A DNA stretch of 64,000 bases from Mycobacterium sp. (lineage in GTDB: Bacteria; Actinomycetota; Actinomycetes; Mycobacteriales; Mycobacteriaceae), in the NCBI RefSeq assembly GCF_004298145.1, contig NZ_SCRH01000001.1, positions 1 through 64,000 on the forward strand, read 5' to 3'. Shown here one piece after another: positions 1-9,591 of this stretch. The position numbers were made by a program, and so were the translations under genes. Under the pieces are notes generated by a model, which made no database searches, had not been told where the DNA came from, and saw nothing but the letters and a program-made list of their open reading frames with translations. Position 1 is the stretch's first letter. Each line of letters opens with the position of its first letter.

Positions 1-328
1 GCGCCGCGATCACCCCAACCTGATCGACCGACAGCCGGCCCTCCCGCATCCCCTGGACACAGCGGGGAAACTCGCCCAGCCGGCCCGCGATCGCGGCGAT
101 CGTATGCGCATTTCCCGGTGAGCAGCCCGTCTTCCAGGCCACCAACGCCGGCACCGACCGCGCCCCGGTGACCCCGCACAACTGGTCGCGATCGATCTCG
201 GCCACGATCTCCACGAGGCGCCCATCAATCGCATTGCGCTGACCACACAACTCCGCCAACTCCTCAAACAACACCTCAAGACGATCGGCACAGCTCACCG
301 CCGCGCCAGGCGATGCGATCGACGACAT
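1..328 (-). CDS. 13E12/DUF222 HNH nuclease-like protein, 5' part (cut by window edge)
   Basis: Reading the minus strand from an ATG at 328 gives 109 residues (MSSIASPGAAVSCADRLEVL...) that run off the window without a stop. The acidic helical opening, with FEELAELCGQRNAID and later VALVAWKTGCSPGNAH-like wording, is characteristic of the DUF222 N-terminal domain of mycobacterial 13E12-repeat proteins, which usually end in an HNH nuclease domain. That C-terminal part would lie outside the window, so whether the gene is intact cannot be judged. These proteins occur in multiple copies in mycobacteria and are often associated with mobile or recombining DNA; their biological role is not settled. 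An unrelated reading frame on the same strand is longer on paper but lacks any recognisable similarity. Confidence 0.8.
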   Translation of the reverse strand, partial: MSSIASPGAAVSCADRLEVLFEELAELCGQRNAIDGRLVEIVAEIDRDQLCGVTGARSVPALVAWKTGCSPGNAHTIAAIAGRLGEFPRCVQGMREGRLSVDQVGVIAA

Positions 329-488
329 AACGCCATCATCACAACCACCACCGACAACACCGGGCCACCCGAACCCCGCTGAAGAATTCCGTGCGCACAT
401 CCCCGCCGCGCACCTGGACCGTGCCTGACGATGAACCCGGTTGACATTGGCAGACGGCGCTTTCGACGCCGTTAGCCACCAAGGTTCG

Positions 489-1226
489 CTAGCGGGCGGC
501 GGAATCCGACTCAGGCGAACCGTTGCCCTCGCGGCCGTGCACACGCCATTTTCGGTATCCACGATGCGCGGCGAACGCGCCGACGATGGCGCTCACGCAG
601 CACACCGCTATGGCCGCGTAGGCCAACGGCGATGACCGGTTGCCGATCGAGGCGCCCAGCGCGGTGTAGGCGAAAGCCCGGGGAGCCGAACCGATGAACG
701 CGCCAACGGCCATCTGCCACAACGGAACTCCGAAGGCCCCGAACGCGTACGAGGCCAGCGCATCCGAGATTCCGGGGACGAACCGCTGCCCGACGACCGC
801 CCACAGGCCCCGGCGCCCGATCAGGGCGTCGATGCGGTCGGCCCGCTCCGCGCCCAGCAGCGCCCGGGCGCTGTCGCGGCCGGCCCGGCGGCCGACGGAA
901 CTCGCGACGATCGCGGTGCCCACCGTCGCGCCCAGCGTGACGAACACGCCGAGCAACGGACCGAACAACAACCCACTGCCCGCGGCCAGGATCGACCCCG
1001 GCACGAACAGCGCCCCGGCCGCCGCCGAGACCACGACGTAGGTCAGCGGTGCGGCCGGCCCGGTGGCCGAGACCACCCGCCGGATCTCCGCGATGTCGAT
1101 GACGTGCGCGATGGCCACCAGGTAGAAGACCACCCCCAAAAAGGCGGTGAATACCGCGAGCCGCACGAGGGGGCCCCGCCGCGATACGGGTTGCGATGGC
1201 GGGGCGAGATTCTCGTTGTCGTCCAT
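489..1226 (-). CDS. VTT/TVP38-type (DedA-like) integral membrane protein
   Basis: A 245-residue membrane protein. Hydrophobic segments lie near residues 20-42, 58-80, 84-110, 160-190 and 199-220. The stretch FVPGSILAAGSGLLFGP followed by a small-residue-rich helix and GRRAGRDSA, then RFVPGISDALASYAFGAFG, is typical of the VTT (SNARE-associated/DedA/TVP38) family, thought to move or scramble lipids across membranes. The start chosen is ATG 1226. An in-frame GTG at 1238 overlaps the recD stop as GTGA and would add four residues, so translation may be coupled to recD. No good Shine-Dalgarno separates the choices. It closes the recC-recB-recD transcription unit, though nothing links its function to DNA repair. 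Confidence 0.8.
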   Translation of the reverse strand: MDDNENLAPPSQPVSRRGPLVRLAVFTAFLGVVFYLVAIAHVIDIAEIRRVVSATGPAAPLTYVVVSAAAGALFVPGSILAAGSGLLFGPLLGVFVTLGATVGTAIVASSVGRRAGRDSARALLGAERADRIDALIGRRGLWAVVGQRFVPGISDALASYAFGAFGVPLWQMAVGAFIGSAPRAFAYTALGASIGNRSSPLAYAAIAVCCVSAIVGAFAAHRGYRKWRVHGREGNGSPESDSAAR

Positions 1227-1234
1227 GGCGGCCG

Positions 1235-2959
1235 TCACGTCGTTGCGGCACCGGCGCGCAACCGCTGCCGCAGTCCGGTGGCCCGCATCGCCCGCCGCTC
1301 GATCGCCGCGCGCACCGAGGCCTCGGGCCCCACCACCCGCACCCTGGTCTTCGCCCGGGTCACGGCCGTGTAGAACAGTTCCCGCGTCAGCAGTCGCGAA
1401 TCCTCCGGCGGTATCAACACGGTCACCTCGTCGGCCTGGCTGCCCTGACTCTTGTGGATGGTCATGGCATGCATCGTCTCCACCTCGCCGAGGCGGCTGG
1501 TCGCGAAGTCCAGCGGCCCGGTGGCGCCGGCGATGACGGCCCGCAGTCCGTCCGCGCCGGCCACCGTCACGCCGGTGTCGCCGTTGTAGAGCCGCAGCCC
1601 GTAGTCGTTCGCCGTCACCAGCAGTGGACGCCCGGCGTACCACTGTGACCAGGCCGGCTGGCCGGTCGCTTCGGCAATCCACTTCTGCACCAGCGTGTTC
1701 CAATGCGTCGCTCCGTACGGCCCCTCGCGGTGCGCGCACAACAGCCGGTGTTCGTCCAGCGTGGCCAACGCCTCGTGCGCCGCACCCAGCAGCGCCGCCG
1801 AGCGCAGCCGCAGCGCGTGCGCAACCAGCACGTCGCGCAGCCGGTCGGCCGGGCGCCCGGAATCCACCCACTCGACATGCTCACCGCCGGTGGCCAGCAA
1901 CCCGACGACCCGGTCCGCGTCGCCGGCCCGGATCGCTTCGGCCAGCGCGCCGATCGACGTGCCGAATCGGTGCGGCGTGCGCAGGGCGGCGACCCGCACG
2001 TCGTCCCGGGCGGCCAGCCCATCCACCAGATCGGCCAGCACGGCGCCCGCCTCCACCGAGGCCAACTGGTCCGGATCGCCGACCAGAATCAGCCGGGAAT
2101 CCGGCCGGATCGCTTCGAGGAGGCGCGCCATCATCGTCAACGACACCATCGACGTCTCGTCGACCACAATGATGTCGTGCGGCAGCCGATTGGCGCGATT
2201 GTGCTTGAACCGCACCGACGTATCCGGCCGGGGCCCCAGCAGCCGGTGCAGCGTGGTCCCCGGCAGGCCGCTCAGCCGCGCCCTGTCGGCCGCGCCGAGT
2301 TCCTCCGCTCCCGCGGCCACCGCCTCGGCCAGCCGCGCCGCCGCCTTGCCGGTCGGCGCGGCCAGCGCAATCCTCGGCGGTGGCACACCGGCCCGCTCTG
2401 CCTGCTCGACCAGCAGGGCGAGCAGTCGCGCGATCGTGGTGGTCTTGCCGGTGCCGGGCCCGCCGGTCAGCACGGTCACCGGCTGCGAGACCGCGATTTC
2501 GGCGGCCGCCCGCTGCTCTTCGTAACTGGCCTCGAAAAGCCTTTCGTAGCTGGATGGTTCGACGGTGACCGGGGCCGCCGACAGGGCCAGCAGGTCGGTG
2601 CACACCTGCTCTTCCTCGAGCCAGTAGCGGTCGAAGTACAGCAGATCGCCGAAGAACCGCAGCACCGGTGGCGGCCCCAGCAAGGCGCTGGCCCGCACCG
2701 CCGCCATCCAGTCGTCGGTGCCGGGCCAGGGCAGGTCGGGGTCGCCGATCTGTGCCGGCGCCGCGCGGAGATCGACGCAGACCGAACCGCCCCGCAGCGA
2801 GCGCACCACCAGGGCGACCGCCAGCGCCACCCGTTCGTCGGATTCACCGGTGAGCGCGGTAAGCCGTTGTGCCACATGAATATCCGCGGCCTCGAAGACG
2901 CCGGCATCGCCGAACGTGCGCAGCAATCCCGCTGCGGACAGCACTGCCTCCACCGTCAT
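1235..2959 (-). CDS. recD: RecBCD exonuclease alpha subunit RecD
   Basis: A 574-residue SF1 helicase subunit. Walker A is GGPGTGKT at residues 166-173; a DEAD-box-like VVDETSM motif and a C-terminal UvrD-like region with MTIHKSQGSQADEV and FYTAVTRAKTRV are present. RecD supplies the 5'-3' motor of the RecBCD helicase-nuclease that processes double-strand breaks. In mycobacteria RecBCD is known to act mainly in single-strand annealing, with AdnAB driving end resection for recombination. The start ATG 2959 overlaps the recB stop (ATGA), which indicates translational coupling, and replaces a longer in-frame extension inside recB. Length is close to other mycobacterial RecD proteins. Confidence 0.96.
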   Translation of the reverse strand: MTVEAVLSAAGLLRTFGDAGVFEAADIHVAQRLTALTGESDERVALAVALVVRSLRGGSVCVDLRAAPAQIGDPDLPWPGTDDWMAAVRASALLGPPPVLRFFGDLLYFDRYWLEEEQVCTDLLALSAAPVTVEPSSYERLFEASYEEQRAAAEIAVSQPVTVLTGGPGTGKTTTIARLLALLVEQAERAGVPPPRIALAAPTGKAAARLAEAVAAGAEELGAADRARLSGLPGTTLHRLLGPRPDTSVRFKHNRANRLPHDIIVVDETSMVSLTMMARLLEAIRPDSRLILVGDPDQLASVEAGAVLADLVDGLAARDDVRVAALRTPHRFGTSIGALAEAIRAGDADRVVGLLATGGEHVEWVDSGRPADRLRDVLVAHALRLRSAALLGAAHEALATLDEHRLLCAHREGPYGATHWNTLVQKWIAEATGQPAWSQWYAGRPLLVTANDYGLRLYNGDTGVTVAGADGLRAVIAGATGPLDFATSRLGEVETMHAMTIHKSQGSQADEVTVLIPPEDSRLLTRELFYTAVTRAKTRVRVVGPEASVRAAIERRAMRATGLRQRLRAGAATT

Positions 2960-5900
2960 GCGGGCACCCGTTGGGCATCGAGCAGATCCGACAGGGCCGC
3001 GATCAACGACGGCGGCGGCTGCCAACTGGAGACGCCCGACGGATGTCCGTCGAGCACCGGGGTAGCCGCGCCGCACATACCCCGCACGAACAGGTAAAGA
3101 ACGCCACCGAGATGCCGGCCCGGGTCGTAATCCGGTAATCGCCAACGCAGGAACCGATGCAACACCGCGCTATACAGCAGCGCCTGCAGCGGATAGTCCG
3201 AGTGCAACATCGCCTCCGCCATCCGTGGCCGGTCATAGTCGGCGGCCGTGAGCGGTCGCTCCGGATCCCCGAGCCGGTTGGTCTTGTAATCCACCACCAC
3301 GAAGCGGTGCCCCGAGGCGTTGGGAATGCGTAGCACGGCGTCGATCGAGCCGGAAAGGTATCCGCGCAACGACTGAGCACCCAGAGCCTGGTCCATCAGC
3401 CGGTCGGCATACGATGCCAGCGGATCGTCGGCCGGGAGGTGCTCGCGCAGCAGCGGCGCCAGATCCGCCAAGCGGACCTCGGGCGCCGCCGAACGCCGAT
3501 CGCCACCGGCCAGCGGCAGCTCAAAGTCCAGTTCGCGCAATCGATCCGACAGCCCGATCTGGCGCAGCGTCAGCCCGCCCGCCAACGGGCCCAGCGGTGT
3601 GTCGTGCATCGGCACCATCGCCGCGGCCAGCTCCTCGGGGGCCGCGGCGACCGGCCACCACGCCGCGTGCTCCCGGACATGCGCCGCCAGCTCGGCGACC
3701 AGGTCCGCGGCGAACGGGTCGGCCGTCTCCAGCACGGCGTGCACCAGGGTGCCGAAGGTGGCGCCCGCCGGAAGGTCCGCCATCGGCGAGGGCACGTCCG
3801 GCCCGGCCACCGGGGAGGTCAGCGGGATATCGCCGACCTCGTCGTCGAGTTCGGCGGATTCGGGTTCGCTGCTCACCCCGCTGGCGTGGGCGCCCCGGAT
3901 CAGGCCGGAGTAGGAGGTGCGCCGCCAAGCGGTATCGATGCCGCGGTGGAAGTGGCGGCTCCCCAGGTTCGGGGGCATCGGGGCGGGTGGCAGCGCGGGG
4001 GCCGGCGCCACCACCGAGTCCTCGATGACCGGCCCGCCGGCGGCCTCCCACTCGCGGAACCGGGCCAGGGCGTCGTCGTCGGAGATCTTCGCGGGTTCAC
4101 AGCGATCCGGAACGACCGGCTCGCCGGGCCGGCGGCCGCGCAGCAGCCGCGACAGGCCGCCGTTGGGTTCGTAGTACGCCGGTGACCACCAGGCGACCAC
4201 CTGGGCCTGCGCCCTGGTCAACGCGACGTAGGTCAGCCGGCTGTCGTCGCTGGCGTCCTCTTTACGGCCCAGCCGCTCAACGGCTTTGAAGTCGGGGCTG
4301 TCCTTGCCGCCGATGTGCAGGCAACGCGCACCGTCCTCGTCGTGGAACAGCACCACGTCGCTGTCCTGGGTGTTGCGGTTGAACGCGAACGGCAGATACA
4401 CGATCGGGTATTGCAGGCCCTTGCTGACGAAGACGGTCATGATCTGGACGGCGGCGGCGTCGCTGTCGAGCCGGCGGTTGCGTTCGGGTGCGCCGGTGCG
4501 CTCGTCGCGTTGCCGGCGCAGCCAGTCGCGCAGCGCCGGCAGGGTGTAGTGCTCGCGGTGCGCCACCTCACCCAGCAGCTGGGTGACATGCGCCAGGTCG
4601 GTCATGTGCCGCTCGCCGCCCTGCCAGCCGAGCACGCGATCCCGCATCCCCAGCAGTTGGGCGGCTTCGAAAATAGCCGCGACACCGCGCTCGCGCGCAT
4701 GACCGGCCCACTCCCGCAGGGTTTTCGCGATCCGGTCCGTGAGCGTGTCGCCGCCGGCCGCCAGCGTTTGGGCGGTCTCGCCGAAGAACATCGTCGCCGC
4801 GGCCGCGCGCACCATCCCGGGCCGGTGCGGCTGATCGAAGGCCTCCAGCAGGCACAGCCAGTCCCCGGCGGCCTCGGAGGTGAACACGTCGGTGTTCCCG
4901 GTGTAGACGGCGGGAACGCCCGCGTCGCAGAGCGCCTTGAAGCAGGCGTGCGCGTCGCGGTGCCTTTCCACGATGACGGCGATGTCGCGGGCCTGCAGCG
5001 GTCTATCGCCGAACGTGGCACCGCGGGCCAGCAATGCGCGGATGTCGGCGGCGAGATCGGCGCCGATGTGTTCTCGCAGCTCGTCGATGGGTATGTTCTG
5101 AATACCGCGACGCCCCAGTGTCTTTCGCGACACTACGCGCAGCCGGAACGGATCGTTGCGCGGTGCGCCGGCGAGCCGATGGCCCCGGTGCTGCGCGTCG
5201 ACGTCGTTCACCACGATCGCGGGGTCACCGAGCTGGGCACCGCGCAGCACCACCTGCAGCCGCTGCAGCAGTGCGGAGTCGCTGCGCCAGTTGGTGTCCA
5301 GCGTCTTGCGCCGGCCCGCCGTCTCGGCAGCCCGCAGGTAGGTCACGATGTCACCGCCGCGAAACGCATAGATCGCCTGCTTGGGGTCGCCGATGAGAAT
5401 CACGGTGGAGCGCCCGCTGAACGCGCGGTCGATCACCCGCCATTGCACCGGGTCGGTGTCCTGGAACTCGTCGACCATCACGATCGGCCAGCGTTGATAC
5501 ATGCGCAGCCGGGCGGGGGAGTCGTCGGTGGCCAGCGCGTCGGCCAGTCGGGTGAGCAGATCGTCGTAGCCCAGGACGCCGAGTCGGCGCTTGCGGGTAT
5601 CCAGCTCGGCCAGAACATCATTGGCGAACCTGAGACTGACCGCGGCCCGCGAATCGGGATCTGGATCCTGCGGCCGCAGCTGGGTCGACGGGTTGTTGAC
5701 CACCTCGCGTGCCAGCCGCAACGCTTCGCGATAGTGCAGCGCCGGTTCGTCGCGCTCCTGTCCGAAGTGGGCCAGGTACAGATCGTCGACGATCTCGGTC
5801 ACCAGGTCGTCGAGGCTGTCGAGCAAGGTCACGCTCGCGGCGGTGTCGCCGGCCACACCGAGCGAGCGCAGCACCAGCTGGCAGAACTGATGGGTGGTGG

Positions 5901-6258
5901 CGATCGTCGCCGCGTCGAAGCCGGCCAGCGCGTCGCGAAGACGCTGGTAACGCGCCGCGCGCTGATCGTCGGTGCCGTCCAGCAGGTACTCCACCAACTG
6001 GTTGTCGCCGACCGTCGACGGATCGGCGAAAGCGCTTACGGCATCGACGATTTGGCAGCGGACACGCTCCCGTAGCTCTTGGCTGGCGGCGCGGCCGAAC
6101 GTGATGAGCAGCATCTGATCCAGGCTCGCCGCGCCGTCGGCGAGATACCGGGTCACCAGGGCGGCCAACGCGAACGTCTTGCCGGTGCCCGCGCTGGCCT
6201 CCAGCACGGTGGTGGAGCGCTCGGCCGGCAGCGCGCCCACAAGATCGAAGCGCTCCAT
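2956..6258 (-). CDS. recB: RecBCD exonuclease beta subunit RecB
   Basis: 1100 residues. The N-terminal UvrD-type helicase carries Walker A ASAGTGKT at residues 21-28, the Walker B-like VDEFQDTDPVQW and GDPKQAIYAFRG. The C-terminal RecB-family nuclease domain shows the expected order of metal ligands: GTLVHAVLE (His), then GSIDAVLR (Asp) and VVDYKTN (Asp and Lys). All key residues of an active helicase-nuclease therefore appear intact. The ATG at 6258 shares its A with the recC stop (TGATG), so the gene is translationally coupled to recC, and its own stop overlaps recD. Operon order recC-recB-recD matches M. tuberculosis. Confidence 0.96.
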   Translation of the reverse strand: MERFDLVGALPAERSTTVLEASAGTGKTFALAALVTRYLADGAASLDQMLLITFGRAASQELRERVRCQIVDAVSAFADPSTVGDNQLVEYLLDGTDDQRAARYQRLRDALAGFDAATIATTHQFCQLVLRSLGVAGDTAASVTLLDSLDDLVTEIVDDLYLAHFGQERDEPALHYREALRLAREVVNNPSTQLRPQDPDPDSRAAVSLRFANDVLAELDTRKRRLGVLGYDDLLTRLADALATDDSPARLRMYQRWPIVMVDEFQDTDPVQWRVIDRAFSGRSTVILIGDPKQAIYAFRGGDIVTYLRAAETAGRRKTLDTNWRSDSALLQRLQVVLRGAQLGDPAIVVNDVDAQHRGHRLAGAPRNDPFRLRVVSRKTLGRRGIQNIPIDELREHIGADLAADIRALLARGATFGDRPLQARDIAVIVERHRDAHACFKALCDAGVPAVYTGNTDVFTSEAAGDWLCLLEAFDQPHRPGMVRAAAATMFFGETAQTLAAGGDTLTDRIAKTLREWAGHARERGVAAIFEAAQLLGMRDRVLGWQGGERHMTDLAHVTQLLGEVAHREHYTLPALRDWLRRQRDERTGAPERNRRLDSDAAAVQIMTVFVSKGLQYPIVYLPFAFNRNTQDSDVVLFHDEDGARCLHIGGKDSPDFKAVERLGRKEDASDDSRLTYVALTRAQAQVVAWWSPAYYEPNGGLSRLLRGRRPGEPVVPDRCEPAKISDDDALARFREWEAAGGPVIEDSVVAPAPALPPAPMPPNLGSRHFHRGIDTAWRRTSYSGLIRGAHASGVSSEPESAELDDEVGDIPLTSPVAGPDVPSPMADLPAGATFGTLVHAVLETADPFAADLVAELAAHVREHAAWWPVAAAPEELAAAMVPMHDTPLGPLAGGLTLRQIGLSDRLRELDFELPLAGGDRRSAAPEVRLADLAPLLREHLPADDPLASYADRLMDQALGAQSLRGYLSGSIDAVLRIPNASGHRFVVVDYKTNRLGDPERPLTAADYDRPRMAEAMLHSDYPLQALLYSAVLHRFLRWRLPDYDPGRHLGGVLYLFVRGMCGAATPVLDGHPSGVSSWQPPPSLIAALSDLLDAQRVPA

Positions 6259-9200
6259 CAGACCGGCTTCCGCTCGGCGCGCAGCATCGGCAGCCAGAGT
6301 CGCCCCGCGTAGGCGCCGAGCCGGTTGTCTTCGCCGTCGCACTCCTCGCCCGGCCGCACCGGCTGCATCAGGTCGTCCAGCGGTGCGCCGCGGCCCCACG
6401 CCCGCACGTGCGCGGGCGCCTGGTCCTCACCGGGGTACCGGTCGCTGGATTTCCATCGGCGCCGCGCCTCGGCCGCCGGGTCGTCGCCGCCGTACCGCGC
6501 GGCCGCCCAGGCATAGGACGTCTTGATGGGCAACGGAATTGGCTCCCGTCGTCCCGCATCGTAGATCGTCACCAGCTCGCGGAGCACCTCGACCGGATCG
6601 CCGCCCGGCGGCCCCAGGCCCTCCACCCGGATGCTGGTTCCCCTGCGCATACGGCCGAGACACACCGCCGACCAGTCGTGGCGGGGATCGTGAGCGGCCA
6701 ACGCCAGCAACGGAATCCACGACTCGAGCAGGTGCTTGCCGTCCAGCCTGGAATAGGTCACCGATACCAGGGCATCGCCGTAGACCGGGGACACCGTGCC
6801 GGTGAGTCGCCGCCCGCTACCCAGGTCGATGTCGACGTCGTATGCGGCGGCGCCGAGCCGGTGGCTGTGCCGATGGCGGAGCGCCTCGAGCGCCAACGTC
6901 GCGGCCTGGTCGCGAATCTCGGTGACCTTGCGCCATCCGAGCTGGCCCGGAGGCAGCGTGCCGCGGCGCCACTCGGCCTGCCGCGCGTCATCGGGGCTCA
7001 TCCCCCGCAGGATGTCGCCCAGCATCCGGTCGCCGACCGTCCACTCTTCGAGGCCGTTGATGTCGACCGGCATGGCATCTTGGACGCCGTCGACGTCGTA
7101 CGGCAGCGTGAATTCCAGGGCGCGGAAGAAGCCCTTCACCGGGTCTTTGAAGAAGCCGACGAGGTCGGCCAGGTTGACGTCGCCGGCCGTCGGCGGCGGC
7201 AGCGGCGCGGCAATGAACCCCGGTTGTTCGGTGTGTTCGCCGGTGGCCGCGCGCGCCGCGCGCAGCACCGTGGGGTCGAAACTGAACGGCACCTCCGGCA
7301 CCAGTTCACCCGGGATGACGTTTCGGATGTCGAAGGGCTGCAACGGATGTTCGACGACGATGCGGTGGCGAACCTTCGTCGTCGTGGTCATGTCGAGGGT
7401 GTCCAGGAATTCGGCCAGCGGCACCGCGGGCGGTCGTGGCTGCCCCGAGTGCTCGTTGGCGCCGGTGTAGGTGATCACCAGCTTCTCGGTGGCGGCACCG
7501 ATCGCGTCGAGCAGTAATTGCCGGTCCTCGGAACGGATGTCGCGTTCCCCGGTCATCGGGCGCCGGGCCAGCACGTCGTCGCCGTCGACGACGCCGAGAC
7601 GCGGGAACAGTCCGTCGTCCAGGCCGACCAGGCACACCACCCGGTGGGGGACCGAGCGCATCGGCACCATGGTGCATACGGTCAGGGTGCCGGTGCGGAA
7701 GTTCGCCCGCGTCGGGCGTCCGGCGAGGCGCCGGGTGAGCAGCGCGCGGATGTCGGGCAGCCGCAGCACGGTGTCGCCCCGCGACCCGGCGTGCCGCAGG
7801 GCCGCGGCGAATTCGCGCTGCACCTGACCGGCCTGCCATCCGTCGGAATCGTGCACCCGCGTCAGCAGCGTGATGCCCTCGTCGAGGGTGGCCAGCCACT
7901 CGGCCAACGTCCTTGTGCCGGTGAGCGAGTCGACCACGTGTTGCAGCCGGGCGACGAATTCGGCGAACTGGCCGGCCAATTGGACACGGTTACTGCTGAC
8001 ATCGTCGAGCGGCAGCGTCGCGTCGATCCACGCGTTCGAGTCGTCGGACATCGCGACCCCGGCCAATATCCGGTCGATACCGAAACGCCATGTGTTGTGC
8101 ACGAAGTCGACGTGGTAGGGCCGCCGATGCTCCTGGTCGAATCCCCACCGGATGTTCGCCTGCCGCACCCAGCGGGTGATGGCCTCCAGATCGTCATCGG
8201 TGAAGCCGAACCGGGCGCGCACCGGCGCCGCCTGGGCCAGGTTGAGCACCTCGCTGGCCGTTACCCTGCCGCCGGCCAGCGCCAGCAGTTGGGAGGCCAC
8301 CTGCAGTAGCGGGTTGGTCTGAATCAGTGACCGGTCCGCCAGCCGCACCCGAAGCTGGTGGGCCGGATGCGCGCCGTGCACCACGTCGCCGAGGCCGAAG
8401 TCCGCCACGATCAGCGGCGCGTAGGTTTCGATGTCCGGGCACATCACCAGGATGTCGCGCGGCTCGAGCGTCGGGTCGTCGGCCAACAGGCCGAGCAGCA
8501 CCTCGCGCAGCACGTCGACCTGGCGGGCCGCGCCGTGGCAGTTGTGGATCTGCACCGATCGGTCCTCGGCGGCCAGCGAACGCCCCCGCGGCCGAACGGC
8601 GTTGTCGGCGATATCGGACTGCACCCAGCCGAGCAGCGTGTCCGGGCGCGCATCGCCGGCCAGGTACTCGTCGGTCTGCGGGTCCGCCGGCAGGCTGCGT
8701 TGTAGTTCGCGCAGATCCCGTCCCAGGGTGGCGAGCAAGGGATGACCCACGTCCCGATGGCTGGTGTCCTCCCGGCGGGGGATCGCCCCGTGCGTACCGG
8801 CCAGCGCGCGCCACAGTCGGTCGCTGGGGTGCGGCAGCCACAAATGCAGCTCGTGGTGGATGGCCACTGCGGCCAGCAGTTCGGAATCGGTACAGGCCAA
8901 CCGGGTGTGCCCGAACAGCGACAGCCGAGCGGGCAGGTCGCTGGGCGCTTCGGACAGCCGCGCGAGGGTCTTGCCGTGGCGAACGTGCGGCGGATCGGCC
9001 GCCACTCGCGACACCAGCGCCCGCCACAGCTCCGGCTGCCAGCGCAGGTCCTCGTCGAGATCGCCCGGGTGGCCGTTGCCCCAGTCGATCAGCAGCTGCG
9101 GGCGCTGGCGGGCGTAGGAGGCGAACAGCCCGGCCAGCCGCCGCGCCACCTCGTAGCGCCGGCCCCGGCGCAGCTCGGCTTCCGCGCCGGTGTGGAAGTG

Positions 9201-9554
9201 ACCGACATGCATGGCCAGCGTGCGGCACCACGGTTTATCCAGCGAGCAGTCGATCGCCTCCAGCAATGGCCAGGCCATGGCGTCCGGCGACCACGGATCG
9301 TCGTCGGCGGTGCCGGTGATTTCGGCGATCAGCGAGCCGGGACTGCGGAATGAAACCCCGGCGCACACCCCGTCGCCGCCGCGGGCGCGACCGAGCACAT
9401 GCGACAGCCGTTGGCTCAGCCAGCGCTCCACGCCGCGCGCGGGGACCACGACGAGCTCGGTGGCGAACGGGTCGGCCGGCGGGTCGGCCAGCAGAGCGCC
9501 GAGACCGTCGGCCAACAGATCGGTGCGCTCGGCGCGGTGCAGATGAAGCGGCAT
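6258..9554 (-). CDS. recC: RecBCD exonuclease gamma subunit RecC
   Basis: 1098 residues beginning MPLHLHRAERTDLLADGLG. RecC is the inactivated helicase/nuclease-like scaffold of RecBCD, which in E. coli reads Chi. Family features include the N-terminal VVPARGVERWLSQRLSH segment, RDILVMCPDIETYAPLI, and the central block with VCLVGLDDGLFPR. It is first in the recC-recB-recD-VTT unit, with 37 bases between it and the divergent-looking but same-strand mycolic methyltransferase upstream. A TATCGT hexamer lies nine bases before the ATG, so the message may have almost no 5' UTR. Length is normal for the mycobacterial family. Confidence 0.96.
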   Translation of the reverse strand: MPLHLHRAERTDLLADGLGALLADPPADPFATELVVVPARGVERWLSQRLSHVLGRARGGDGVCAGVSFRSPGSLIAEITGTADDDPWSPDAMAWPLLEAIDCSLDKPWCRTLAMHVGHFHTGAEAELRRGRRYEVARRLAGLFASYARQRPQLLIDWGNGHPGDLDEDLRWQPELWRALVSRVAADPPHVRHGKTLARLSEAPSDLPARLSLFGHTRLACTDSELLAAVAIHHELHLWLPHPSDRLWRALAGTHGAIPRREDTSHRDVGHPLLATLGRDLRELQRSLPADPQTDEYLAGDARPDTLLGWVQSDIADNAVRPRGRSLAAEDRSVQIHNCHGAARQVDVLREVLLGLLADDPTLEPRDILVMCPDIETYAPLIVADFGLGDVVHGAHPAHQLRVRLADRSLIQTNPLLQVASQLLALAGGRVTASEVLNLAQAAPVRARFGFTDDDLEAITRWVRQANIRWGFDQEHRRPYHVDFVHNTWRFGIDRILAGVAMSDDSNAWIDATLPLDDVSSNRVQLAGQFAEFVARLQHVVDSLTGTRTLAEWLATLDEGITLLTRVHDSDGWQAGQVQREFAAALRHAGSRGDTVLRLPDIRALLTRRLAGRPTRANFRTGTLTVCTMVPMRSVPHRVVCLVGLDDGLFPRLGVVDGDDVLARRPMTGERDIRSEDRQLLLDAIGAATEKLVITYTGANEHSGQPRPPAVPLAEFLDTLDMTTTTKVRHRIVVEHPLQPFDIRNVIPGELVPEVPFSFDPTVLRAARAATGEHTEQPGFIAAPLPPPTAGDVNLADLVGFFKDPVKGFFRALEFTLPYDVDGVQDAMPVDINGLEEWTVGDRMLGDILRGMSPDDARQAEWRRGTLPPGQLGWRKVTEIRDQAATLALEALRHRHSHRLGAAAYDVDIDLGSGRRLTGTVSPVYGDALVSVTYSRLDGKHLLESWIPLLALAAHDPRHDWSAVCLGRMRRGTSIRVEGLGPPGGDPVEVLRELVTIYDAGRREPIPLPIKTSYAWAAARYGGDDPAAEARRRWKSSDRYPGEDQAPAHVRAWGRGAPLDDLMQPVRPGEECDGEDNRLGAYAGRLWLPMLRAERKPV

Positions 9555-9591
9555 TGCGCTGTCACGATAAACCCCCAGCGCCCGGCGGGGC

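Noticed and set aside
1227..1871. N-terminal extension of the VTT frame into recD
   Set aside because: The extension is arginine-rich and reads through the recD C-terminus; membrane protein wording starts only at ATG 1226.
4315..6075. A long plus-strand reading frame antisense to recB
   Set aside because: It has histidine/valine/glutamine-rich wording typical of antisense frames in G+C-rich genes, no recognised motif, and lies entirely within intact recB.
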